Shown here: one piece after another, positions 1 to 8,761 of the stretch
Numbering within the stretch: the first letter of the stretch is position 1
Layout: every line of letters begins with the position of its first letter
NCBI GenBank assembly: GCA_008931825.1
Contig: QXVZ01028336.1
Coordinates: 1-23,186 of the forward strand
From: Phallusia fumigata
Lineage: Eukaryota > Chordata > Ascidiacea > Phlebobranchia > Ascidiidae
Reading direction: 5' to 3'
Length of the DNA: 23,186 nucleotides
Notes under the pieces: generated by a model
The model's input: the letters and a program-made list of their open reading frames with translations, nothing else
Told to the model about the DNA's origin: nothing
Databases searched by the model: none
Translations under genes and position numbers: made by a program

Positions 1-233
1 GATCCGGCACCTTTAACATCATTTTAAAAACATACATCACCTAAGTTATGACTATACATTGTAACCTGTTTTCTTTTAAAGACAAATAAAATAAATTATT
101 ACTACTATTTTTTCTGTGTTTGGTTCGCAATGGTTTTGTATGACACTAATATATTAGCAACAAAAATAAATAAACATCCTGTAAACATATAAATATTTGA
201 AAAGTCTGGAAAACCTAATAAGTTTGTTTTTAG
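1..233. other. Intron sequence upstream of first visible exon
   Basis: AT-rich noncoding sequence ending in a TTTTTAG acceptor. An AATAAA-like run at 85-96 is probably incidental. No exon was recognised. Confidence 0.5.
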
Positions 234-312
234 GTAAATCTACTGGCATTGTGACAAACACCAGAGTTCAACATGCAACACCAGCAGCATCATATGCCCA
301 TATTACTCAAAG
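234..312 (+). CDS. Alkaline phosphatase exon (Mg-site Thr block)
   Basis: The acceptor is TTTTTAG and the donor is AG|GTAAAC. It encodes a block reading [10 protein letters not shown] followed by [10 protein letters not shown]. The Thr in HATP corresponds to the Mg-ligand Ser/Thr of mammalian enzymes (Ser155 in the placental form, Thr in the tissue-nonspecific form), and the preceding His is conserved. The exon ends after two bases of an Arg codon. Confidence 0.9.
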
Positions 313-3300
313 GTAAACCATCAAACATGTTTTTTCTACAAAGTTAGTCTTAGTTTGCTTATGTTGCATACAAATAACATTTAATTTCCTCAAAAAAATA
401 ATAAAAGCAAAAAAGTGATATGCAGCAAAAAAACAGGCAAATTGCTTACCTTTTCTGGATATATTCCGACTACTTGTAAAAAGGAAAGGTTTTGTTTCGT
501 TCAATAGATGTTTTAATGCCCAGGATGTCACTGCAATTTTCTGCCACCAAGCGAAATCTTCTACACATTTAAAATTTAAATTCCACCTATAGACTTTATG
601 AACAACTACAGAAAACCACAATAAACTGTCTAACAAAAACAAGAACATTTGTTTACTAACAAACAAGCATAAACCGGACAACAACAAACCAACCGCTCTT
701 TTTTCCCGCTTTAACACAGATCAAACATAGATATCAAGCATTTACAATTTTTTTACCGCACAGACGTTGGTATTCAGACAGGAGAATTCCGAAGAAATAC
801 AGAACGACATGCAAAGATATCGCAATGCAATTATTTGAAAAGCGTTTAGCCATTCAGGTGAATTTAAAATTTAAAAATAAAGTTGCAAGCAAAGGTTGAC
901 CAAGTCCAATCCAAACAAACAATGGCATCGCCGATAAACTTTTGCTTTTAAGAGTTGCCAGATTTTGAAGGTCATCGTAAAAAATTTTAAAGGTCATCGT
1001 GAAGATTACTGCCACGGCAACCCCAAATGGCCGTGAAAATGTTTCGGGGATGAATGCAAATCTTAAAAAGTTATGAACTCTATGGCATGTTGTTGCAGGT
1101 GATTCTTGGTGGAGGGAGATCCCCAATGCGACCAAACAATGTCAAAGATGAAGAATTTCCTTCAAAGAACGGTGAACGTTTAGACGGGAGAAATCTAATT
1201 AAAGAATGGAAAATGGATTTGACCAAGCTTGGAAAAAGGGCACAGTGGGTTTTGCTGTGCTACGTACATTTTTTAAAAGACATCATACACTCTATAGATG
1301 TTTGAACCCTGACCAAATTGCATGGGACAAGCTGTTTCATACTGGGTTAAATAAGAAACTTGATCATCAAAAATACTTTTGTTTGCACCAGAAATAATCT
1401 TAATCGCCTATTCTGCATACATTCTATAACCTGTTGAGCTTGATTGTGGTTTCAAAAATTTAGAAAAACATGCTGACATATTGTGCCATGGTGGGCTGTG
1501 TTAAAACCCCAAAACACACTAGTTTTTTTACAGATACGTTTGGAACAAGGAACAATTTATGGACGTGGATACCAACAGCACCGAATATTTGCTAGGCCTA
1601 TTTAATCCATACGAGATGAAATATAAGCTCGATCGATTTAAAGATGTCAGTGGGGAACCCAGCCTTTCTGAGATGGTGCAAAAGGTATTTTCCTCAAATA
1701 TACTTTCTTAAATGGTGTCAGGGAAGAACAGAACAGTTTCCACAACCATCGATCAGATATTAACTTCTTATCAACACGCCTTTTTTTATGTTAAAAGTTT
1801 AATATTTTAGACCAATGTAGTTCAGTTAAACCCAAATACGAATTTTGTAGGACGGCCTTTTTTGTTAATTAAAAACAAAACGAAAATAAACTTTTTGAGC
1901 TTCACCTCACGTGTTGTTTAAATGTTTTGCTAGCGTTTCCTGATGCTTTCCAACATTAGACGTATTTGTGAAAAAAAACGTGACACAAAACAAACTAAAC
2001 GAATGATTTTTACTCAGTTGTGTAAGAATCGAGTGTCCTGATATAGGAAAGTACGACCTGTTGTCGATATAACCTGATACCATCAGCTAAACCGACATTT
2101 TTAGGGCTGGATATAGCCACCACCGCATACACGTATATGTGCGTGCACAGTGATACCATCTACAGTGGGCGTTGTTGTTTTTAAGGGCCTGGTGACGTTC
2201 TGNACCCAGCCTTTCTGAGATGGTGCAAAAGGTTGGTAAAATCGCTTAACTATTTTCCTCAAATATACTTTCTTAAATGGGGTCAGGGAAGAACAGAACA
2301 GTTTCTACAAACATCGATCCGATATTAACTTCTTTCGAATACCAGCATCATGCATTTTCACGATTGGGGGGGGGGGGGAGGGGTTACATCGGAAAATACA
2401 TAATACTAACTAAAACAACAATAAGGAACACGTCATATTTTCTGTTAAAAGTTTATTATTTTAGACCAATGCAGTTCAGTTAAACCCAAATAAGAATTTT
2501 GTAGGACGGCCTTTTTTGTTGATTAAAAACTAAACGAAAATAAACTTTTAGGGCTTCACCTCACGTGTTGTTTAAATGTTTCGCTAGCGTTTCCTGGTGC
2601 TTTCCAACATCAGACGTATTTGTGAAAAAAAAACACGTGACACAAAACAAACTAAACGAATGATTTAACTCAGTTGTGTTAGAATCGAGTGTAGGCAAGT
2701 GCGACCTGTTGTCGATATAACCTGATACCATCAGCTAAACCGACATTTTTAGGGCTGGATATAGCCACCACCGCATACACGTGTATGTGCATGCACGGTG
2801 ATACCATCTACAGTGGGCGTTGTTGTTTTTAAGGGCCTGGTGACGTTCTGGTTTGCACATCTAAGAAAGAACTCTAAAAAAGCCTTACACTTAAAACCCG
2901 CGGACCTTAAAAGCTCGACAATTTTACACACAAAATTGGTACAATCGACAGCACAAAGTGTGTTTCGAAGCCTGTCTTGAGAGTACAAAGCCACGTATGT
3001 GGCAAGCGCCAATGATTGTCAAACAGCCTAAACGGAAGCTGAATGTGAAACTGAAGTGAGCCAAGTGTTTGTGAAGTAAACACGATATTTTTAAAAGTCA
3101 TCCACCCGGTAGCTTTTCTGTCTGACAGATTGAATTGTCGTGGTTAGACCACCACACGTGGACCGACTATAAATAGACGCATTCATTGCACCACTCCTTT
3201 GTTAAGTACGCAACATTGTTTACAAGTGGGATAACTTATACAACAGAGTGACACAAAATACAACAGAAATACTTGGAGACAGAAAGTATTATAAAACTGC

Positions 3301-5733
3301 TCTCTATATACGTAGAGAAAAAACAATTGACTTTAATGCGTTTGGTCGGAGCAAAAAAGCAACTAGGTAGGTTGGGTAAATAAATGGCCTTTAGTACTAC
3401 AGTGTAAAATATGTAACTAGGATGCTTCATCCCGCTAAGTCACATGAACTATAACACTTTTTTCTCCACAAAAATGCAGCAAGCTCAAATTCTACCTTTT
3501 TGCAAACGATTCATTTTTGTAAAAATGCCTCACGACGTAACATAACATCCGACCATACACGGGCGAGGTTGAACATATACGTGTATGCGGCGGTGGCTAT
3601 ATCCAGCCCTAAAAATGTCATCGGACCACTCGCGTACACAGTGAAATGCAAAACAGGAATTCATGTGAACCTTTGTTCACTAGGTCATACAAACAAAAAC
3701 AAATACCTTTTAATTTGTTTTACAGAAGATTTAAGATTAAGTTTTTTTGTGTTTCTGAGCAAGGATCAAGCGTCCCAGACGATTTGACAAAGTAATTGCG
3801 CACAGTCGCAAGGTTAATTAACATATGGGCCTAGTACAGCCGCTCGTTCTTATGTTGAAATTTTCTTTAGGAGGGAAAAGTCAATATAATATGGCGTTTG
3901 TTTCAACACAATGTAATTTTTCAGGCGATTGAGATCCTAAGTAAAAACCCGAAAGGATATTTTCTGCTTGTCGAAGGTGGCCTTCTTGATAAAGCTCACC
4001 ACCAGGGCTTGGCAAGATATGCATTACAGGAGTTTGTTGAAGTCGATAACGCAATCAAGGTATTTTCTAATAGGCCGTAGTAAGTGTTTTTAACCCACAC
4101 ATTCGAAGAAATGCGTAACATTAAATAACAGTTTCTGTATTTTGATCTCTCAAAGATCAAACCAACTCTACTGTATTATAATGTAAAGCACGCCGGTAAA
4201 GGTCGGATTGTGGGTAAAACATTTTAAACCTACCACGTGGCTGTGTGACGTTTATCGACAGGTGGCACGTGCTATGACGTCAGAGGATGACACTTTGTTT
4301 TTGGCAACGGCAGATCACGGCCACATGTTTACGTTTGGTGGTGGGGCAGTAAGGGGAAACCCCGTTATGGGTAAGTTTTAGACATCTGAAAGCGCTCCCA
4401 AAAAAACATTGGAAGACACATTTGATAAAGTTCAACCTCTAGTTTTGATTAAAAGCCTAGAAAAACTTGCTTTTGACAGAAATAAAACTTGCGTAAATTG
4501 ATATTCCACCTAAATTCGTATGATAAGTGTTTTGCACTGCTTTATTAGGTCTTGCAACGAGTCAGAAACGCCCGACAAAGGCGCTTGACAGCCGATATTT
4601 TACTTCCATCATCTATGGAAACGGACCAGGTTACTCGACTTATTCAAAAACTATTCCTGTTCGAAAACTTATAAAGCCATGGGAGATATGTAAGTAATAA
4701 GTAATAAACTATGTCGCATACTTTCACAATTCCAAATTACGTGGACAACGTTTTACGTGCGTAAGAACAATCCGCATTGTGTTGCGTTGTGCTATTTTCT
4801 AGTGTTGAAACTGTGTATAAATAGGTCACGAACTCACGAGGACTGGCTTAAATGGTTTATAACATTTACACCAATATTACAGAAGTTTCTTTTTTAAACG
4901 ATTGTAGAAGTCCAGAGCGTTTAGTAAAACATAGTTTGATAACTTACGCTAAGCCCCTGTGTTGCATACTGTACCGTACAGACATAAGCAGTTACACGAG
5001 TTCTTGCTCTTATGATTAAAACCTCCTTTTTGACGGGCTTTAAAACTGTTTGTAGATTCAAAAACATTTCGGCCGCAAAGTGCCATTCCGCTTAGCGCTG
5101 GCACCCACAGTGCAGAAGATGTTGTGGTGTACGCGAGTGGTCCGATGTCCCATCTCATACATGGAGTCAACGAACAGTCTTATATTGCTCATGTTATGTT
5201 TTATGCCGCTTGCCTTGGTAAGTTTCATCATAATATTCACCAAACTGGTTCAAGGGTCTGTAACCAAAAATTGGCCTAACATTTTTAAATCACATCAGAA
5301 CCATACATCAGGTATCTCACCAGCGATCAGCGTTGCCAGCCAAAGTTTTGGGAGGGGGCAAATATCTCCAAGGTTAACCTATCTTAATTTCCAATTTGGA
5401 CATTATTTTTTGTGGGAGGGGGGAGGGAGAGGGGGGCATGGCCTCTTTGCCCCACCTGACTATATGCTCATGACACCAACGTCTACTTCTCAAAGCAATG
5501 AAAGCTGATTTCTGATTCAGAGCACCTAACGCTAGCGATAGAAACACATACATGCTTTGTTTAGGGAATGTCAGAAGGATTGTGCTGTTTGTTTTTTAGG
5601 GGAAGAATACCATCAGTATTCCCACTGCCAAAACCAAAGATTATTTTTCGAAAAGCGATTCTTCGAACACAAAATGGAAACCCAAATTGAGGAAGATGGT
5701 TTTGAACCAGAAGCTGAAACAGAAGACATTTAA
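234..5733 (+). CDS. Alkaline phosphatase, 3' nine exons (5' part outside window)
   Basis: Metal-dependent phosphomonoesterase of the animal alkaline phosphatase family (Zn2Mg active site, secreted or cell-surface). Nine exons splice in frame: 234-312, 764-857, 1099-1244, 1534-1684, 3925-4059, 4262-4370, 4549-4689, 5056-5217 and 5600-5733. Each has an AG acceptor and GT donor, and the phases agree at every junction. Family motifs appear in the usual order: the [10 protein letters not shown] block, the RRWYSD block with the active-site Arg, VILGGGR, LLGLF, VEGG..DKAHH, TADHGH, YGNGPGY, THSAEDV and HVMFYAACL. The exons with the N-terminal Asp and nucleophilic Ser precede the window. The predicted C-terminus is acidic and has no hydrophobic GPI-anchor tail, unlike vertebrate membrane forms. 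The family call is secure; the substrate and isozyme class are not readable. Confidence 0.93.
764..857 (+). CDS. Alkaline phosphatase exon (active-site Arg)
   Basis: The exon completes the Arg codon split by the preceding intron and then reads RWYSD, a conserved family block. By alignment from family knowledge, the split Arg is the phosphate-binding Arg166 equivalent. The rest ([10 protein letters not shown]) matches the conserved Cys-Lys-Asp-Ile-Ala segment. The exon ends in phase 0. Confidence 0.9.
1099..1244 (+). CDS. Alkaline phosphatase exon (VILGGGR)
   Basis: It opens with VILGGGR and carries [12 protein letters not shown], both standard alkaline phosphatase segments. I place the donor at CACA|GTGGGT because this joins in frame to the next exon and rebuilds the conserved YVWN segment. 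The frame stays open past this donor, so the open frame extending to 1305 is intron read-through. Confidence 0.88.
1534..1684 (+). CDS. Alkaline phosphatase exon (LLGLF, SLSEM)
   Basis: It encodes YVWNKEQF, then STEYLLGLF and [10 protein letters not shown], matching the family's NRTEL, LLGLFEPGDM and DPSLSEM segments. It ends in phase 0 at AAAG|GTATTT. The last 28 bases recur at 2204-2231 just after the first assembly join, where the donor reads GTTGGT instead. Confidence 0.9.
1657..2850. repeat. Direct repeat across contig join at 2203
   Basis: Bases 1657-2202 and 2204-2850 begin and end with the same sequence and run in parallel, with indels. The second copy is about 100 bp longer, including 22 bp just after the exon end and a stretch with a G-run. 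The first copy starts inside exon 4. The pattern is that of two alleles whose overlapping contig ends were not merged. Confidence 0.85.
2366..2383 (+). repeat. Poly-G tract
   Basis: Thirteen consecutive G, then A and four G, in the intron. The tract is present only in the second of the two parallel copies around 2203. Confidence 0.9.
2742..3619. repeat. 47-bp inverted repeat within the large intron
   Basis: Bases 2742-2788 recur as the reverse complement at 3573-3619 with about two mismatches. The arm contains a perfect 14-bp palindrome (CATACACGTGTATG) at 2774-2787. The left arm is also present in the allele-like copy ending at 2202. The right arm is missing from the parallel copy near 6466. 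Confidence 0.8.
3168..3175 (+). promoter_or_regulatory. TATA-box-like element in alkaline phosphatase intron
   Basis: TATAAATA follows a CACACGTGG stretch and is repeated at 6059-6066 in the parallel copy. It lies between the two inverted-repeat arms. It could be an internal promoter or a relic of a mobile element; no downstream first exon could be proved. Confidence 0.3.
3925..4059 (+). CDS. Alkaline phosphatase exon (VEGG, Zn1 ligands)
   Basis: It encodes [13 protein letters not shown] and then LLDKAHHQG. From family knowledge the Glu of VEGG is a Mg ligand, and the Asp and final His of DKAHH are zinc ligands; all three are kept. The usual Arg-Ile and His-Gly around them are replaced by Leu-Leu and Lys-Ala. 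The exon is 135 bp, phase 0 at both ends. Confidence 0.93.
4262..4370 (+). CDS. Alkaline phosphatase exon (TADHGH, Zn2 ligands)
   Basis: It contains [20 protein letters not shown]. The Asp-His pair is the Zn2 ligand pair of the family, followed by the GG..RG loop. The acceptor is TCGACAG and the donor is ATGG|GTAAGT. Confidence 0.93.
4549..4689 (+). CDS. Alkaline phosphatase exon (YGNGPGY)
   Basis: It begins by completing Gly-Leu-Ala and contains YGNGPGY, a conserved alkaline phosphatase stretch. The donor is ATAT|GTAAGT. Confidence 0.9.
5056..5217 (+). CDS. Alkaline phosphatase exon (THSAEDV, zinc His)
   Basis: It encodes [20 protein letters not shown], then [13 protein letters not shown] and HVMFYAACL. 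The His in THSAEDV is the third Zn1 ligand of the family. The frame remains open past the donor at 5218, so the longer open frame to 5508 is read-through. Confidence 0.93.
5414..5436 (+). repeat. G-rich run with four GGG tracts
   Basis: Four runs of three or more G (5414-5416, 5418-5423, 5425-5427, 5431-5436) in the last alkaline phosphatase intron fit a G-quadruplex pattern. The flanks look like ordinary intron or old repeat sequence. Confidence 0.6.
5600..5733 (+). CDS. Alkaline phosphatase terminal exon
   Basis: The acceptor is TTTTTTAG and the stop codon is TAA at 5731-5733. It adds about 44 residues after the conserved AACLG, rich in His, Gln and Phe and then in Glu and Asp, ending in EDI. 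No hydrophobic segment is present. The contig ends 17 bases after the stop, so the 3'UTR and any alternative last exon are not visible. Confidence 0.75.
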
Positions 5734-6465
5734 AGAATGTACAAAATCGCNCTAAGAAAGAACTCTAAAAAAGCCTTACACTTAAAACCCGCGGACCTTA
5801 AAAGCTCGACAATTTTACACACAAAATTGGTACAATCGACAGCACAAAGTGTGTTTCGAAGCCTGTCTTGAGAGTACAAAGCCACGTATGTGGCAAGCGC
5901 CAATGATTGTCAAACAGCCTAAACGGAAGCTGAATGTGAAACTGAAGTGAGCCAAGTGTTTGTGAAGTAAACACGATATTTTTAAAAGTCATCCACCCGG
6001 TAGCTTTTCTGTCTGACAGATTGAATTGTCGTGGTTAGACCACCACACGTGGACCGACTATAAATAGACGCAGTCATTGCACCACTCCTTTGTCAAGTAC
6101 GCAACATTGTTTACAAGTGGGATAACTTATACAACGGAGTGACACAAAAAACAACAGAAATACTTGGAGACAGAAAGTATTATAAAACTGCTCTCTATAC
6201 GTAGCGAAAAATCAATTGACTTTAATGCGTTTGGTCGGAGCAAAAAAGCAATTAGGTAGGTTGGGTAAAAAAATGGCCTTTTGTACTATAGTGCAAAATA
6301 TGTAATTAGGATGCTCCATACCGCTAAGTCGTATAAACTATAACACTTTTTTCTCCACAAAAATGTAGCAAGCTCAAATTCTACCCTTTTTGCAAACGAT
6401 TCATTTTTGTCAAAATGCCTTACGACGTAACATAACATCCGACCATACACGGGCGAGGTTGAACA

Positions 6466-6649
6466 AGCCGATGAAATGAATTAAAAGTCAACAAACTGCG
6501 TTCGTATTACCGGTGAATTGTGGTTGTCACATCACTTCAGGAATCTATACCTGAAGTCATGTTATGTAGTGACCGAGCGGCGGTGTTATGTAAGTGACAC
6601 CGCAATTGAGATTGGAACACGCCATCGTGACGACTGATGGAGTTTTATG
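6466..6649. repeat. 184-bp copy-specific insertion/replacement with hairpins
   Basis: This block replaces 62 bp of the parallel copy. It contains the hairpin CTTCAGG-8 nt-CCTGAAG at 6535-6556 and further short inverted motifs (CGGTGT and ACACCG). It may be a small nonautonomous element or a divergent allele. No terminal repeats or target duplication were confirmed. Confidence 0.45.
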
Positions 6650-7470
6650 ACAGTGAAATGCAAAACAGGAATTCATGTGAACTTTTGTTCACTAGGTCAA
6701 ACAAACAAAAACAAATACCTTTTAATTTGTTTTACAGAAGATTTTTTGTGTTTTTTGTGCAAGGATCAAGCGTCCCAGGCGATTTGACAAAGTAATTGCG
6801 CACAGTTGCAAGGTTAATTAACATATGAGCCTACAGCCGCTCGTTCTCATGTTGAAATTTTCTCTAGGGAAAAGTCAAGATAATATGGCGTTTGTTTCAA
6901 AATAATGTAATTTTTCAGGCGATTAAGATCCTCAGTAAAAACCCGAAAGGATATTTTCTGCTTGTCGAAGGAGGCCTTCTTGATAAAGCTCACCACCAGG
7001 GCTTGGCAAGATATGCACTGCAAGAGTTTGTCGAAGTCGATAACGCAATCAAGGTATTTTCTAATAGGTCGAATTAAGTGTTCACAACCCACACATTCGA
7101 AGAAATGCGAAGGGAATATTATTAGTTTTTTGTAACAATTAACAACAGTTTCTGTATTTTAATCTCTCAAAGATCAAACCAACTCTCCTACCTTACGCCG
7201 GTAAAAGTAACATTGGGAGTAAAACGTTTTTAAACCTACCACGTGGCTGTGTGACGTTTATCGACAGGTGGCACGTGCTATGACGTCAGAGGATGACACT
7301 TTGTTTTTGGCAACGGCGGATCACGGCCACATGTTTACGTTTGGTGGTGGGGCAGTAAGGGGAAACCCCGTTATGGGTAAGTGTTTGACGTCTGACAGCG
7401 CCCCCAATAGAGAACATTGGGCAACACATTCAATTGAGTTAAACCTCTAATTTTGAAAAGCAAGCCTTGA

Positions 7471-7665
7471 GCCCTTTAAAAAGTTGCTTTTGGCAGTATC
7501 TGAAGTGTTTTACGTGCTGAATTTTTAGGTCTTGCTACGAGTCAGAAACGGCCGACAAAGGCGCTTGNGCCCTTTAAAAAGTTGCTTTTGGCAGTATCTG
7601 AAGTGTTTTACGTGCTGAATTTTTAGGTCTTGCTACGAGTCAGAAACGGCCGACAAAGGCGCTTG
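7471..7665. repeat. 97-bp exact direct repeat across join at 7568
   Basis: Bases 7471-7567 and 7569-7665 are identical. The repeat includes an intron end, the acceptor and the first part of an exon. It is a plain unmerged overlap of contig ends. Confidence 0.95.
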
Positions 7666-8188
7666 ACCACCGATATTTTACTTCCATCATCTATGGAAAC
7701 GGACCAGGTTACTCGACTTATTCAAAAACTATTCCTGTTCGAAAACTTATAAAGCCATGGGAGATATGTAAGTAATAAGTAATTAACTATGCCCCACACT
7801 TTCACAATTCCAAATTACGTGAACAACGTTTTACGTGCGTAAGAACAATCTACAATGTGTTGCGTTGTGCTATTTTCTAGTGTTAAAACTAAGTGTTTAA
7901 ATAGGTCACGAACTCACGAGGACTGGCTTAAATGGTTCATAACATTTACACCAATATTACAGAAGTTTCTTTTTTAAACGGTTGTAGAAGTCCAGAGCGT
8001 TTAGTAGAACATAGTTTGATAACTTACACTTATTCCCTGTGTCGTGTACTGTACCGTACAGACATAAGCAGTTACTGTGCCGTACAAACATAAGCGGTTC
8101 TTGCTCTTATGATTAAAACCTCCTTTTTGAAATCTTTGTTTGTAGATTCAAAAACATTTCGGCCGCAAAGTGCTATTCCGCTTAGCGN

Positions 8189-8516
8189 TAGTGCAAGAGT
8201 CCGGTCGTTGGACCGTTAGTGCGCGAAATAGGTGTTAGTGCAACATGGAAAACCGAATTTACAGAACCAAGAAACTTGGGCTACAAGCAAAGGGCAAAAT
8301 TCACAAAAAAAAATCAAAGTTAAATGCTATTGATGTAGCTTGCCCCTTTTTGTTAGCCAGTTGGCATTTCGAAAATTCTTCATGAATATATGTTTTCCGT
8401 TATTCGGAAATTTTGTGACGATTCAATTTTCTATTCGTTACATCATTTCCTAATTCGCGAACAGAAAATACTTCTTAAACAAAAAAACAAAACGACAGTA
8501 TTTCGTTGGGGATAAA
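8189..8516 (-). other. 3'UTR/downstream region of minus-strand gene
   Basis: AT-rich sequence following the stop codon of the minus-strand ShKT-CAP gene. No AATAAA or ATTAAA was found on the minus strand. The left edge is the contig join at 8188, the only join without a visible overlap. A short hairpin (CGGTC-GTTG-GACCG) lies near 8201. Confidence 0.5.
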
Positions 8517-8761
8517 TTATCGGCAAGAGGCACCGAATCGGCGACCGTATCCGTATCCAGGTTTCAGGCAAGTGCAGCTGATAGAGCCCGCACATCTTTC
8601 TTTCCACATGCCACGAAATCCGTACGGTTTCGGGCAAAACGCCACACAGGCCCCTGTACAAACTGGTGCGTCACTTTGCCATCCTTGACCACAATTGCAC
8701 GTTGATTTGTCGGCGTTGTTGCCTTGACAACGCCCGCGGCTGCACTGAGCGCTGCAAACGT
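8517..8761 (-). CDS. Exon 8: C-terminal EGF-like Cys-rich module
   Basis: It starts DVCSAQCSRGRCQGN and continues with an EGF-like CNCGQGW segment, then a second Cys cluster ending FGASCR and TAA at 8519-8517. The plus-strand paralogue ends the same way (GAMCR). The antisense open frame at 8506-8688 is a shadow. Confidence 0.88.

Larger units (their letters stand above)
2861..8187. repeat. Long direct repeat: 2861-5097 and 5752-8187
   Basis: The two segments are collinear over about 2.2 kb, including introns, with scattered substitutions and a few indels. The largest is a replacement of 62 bp (3576-3637) by 184 bp (6466-6649). The second segment starts right after the join at 5751 and ends right before the join at 8188. 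Confidence 0.88.
5752..8187 (+). pseudogene. Second partial alkaline phosphatase copy (probable haplotig)
   Basis: This stretch parallels 2861-5097, introns included, and spans two contigs. It carries the exon equivalents 6919-7053, 7268-7376, 7529-7567 (cut by a join), 7627-7767 and 8146-8187 (cut by a join). Exons 1-4 and the terminal exon are absent. The first of these exons differs from its counterpart at 7 of 135 bases, with one amino-acid change (Glu to Lys); the third carries a Ser to His change. Zinc-ligand motifs are intact and no frame damage is seen apart from the joins. The level of mostly silent differences fits an allele of the same gene misplaced in the scaffold. A genuine truncated tandem gene copy is less likely but possible. 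Confidence 0.75.

Noticed and set aside
307..717. 136-residue minus-strand open frame in the first intron
   Set aside because: AT-rich, low-complexity hydrophobic translation with no known family, lying within an alkaline phosphatase intron.
5080..5508. 142-residue plus-strand open frame
   Set aside because: It is in a different frame from the phosphatase exon and runs on into a G-rich intron.
8506..8688. Plus-strand open frame opposite the Cys-rich exon
   Set aside because: It is the antisense shadow of exon 8 of the minus-strand gene, with no family motif or splice sites.
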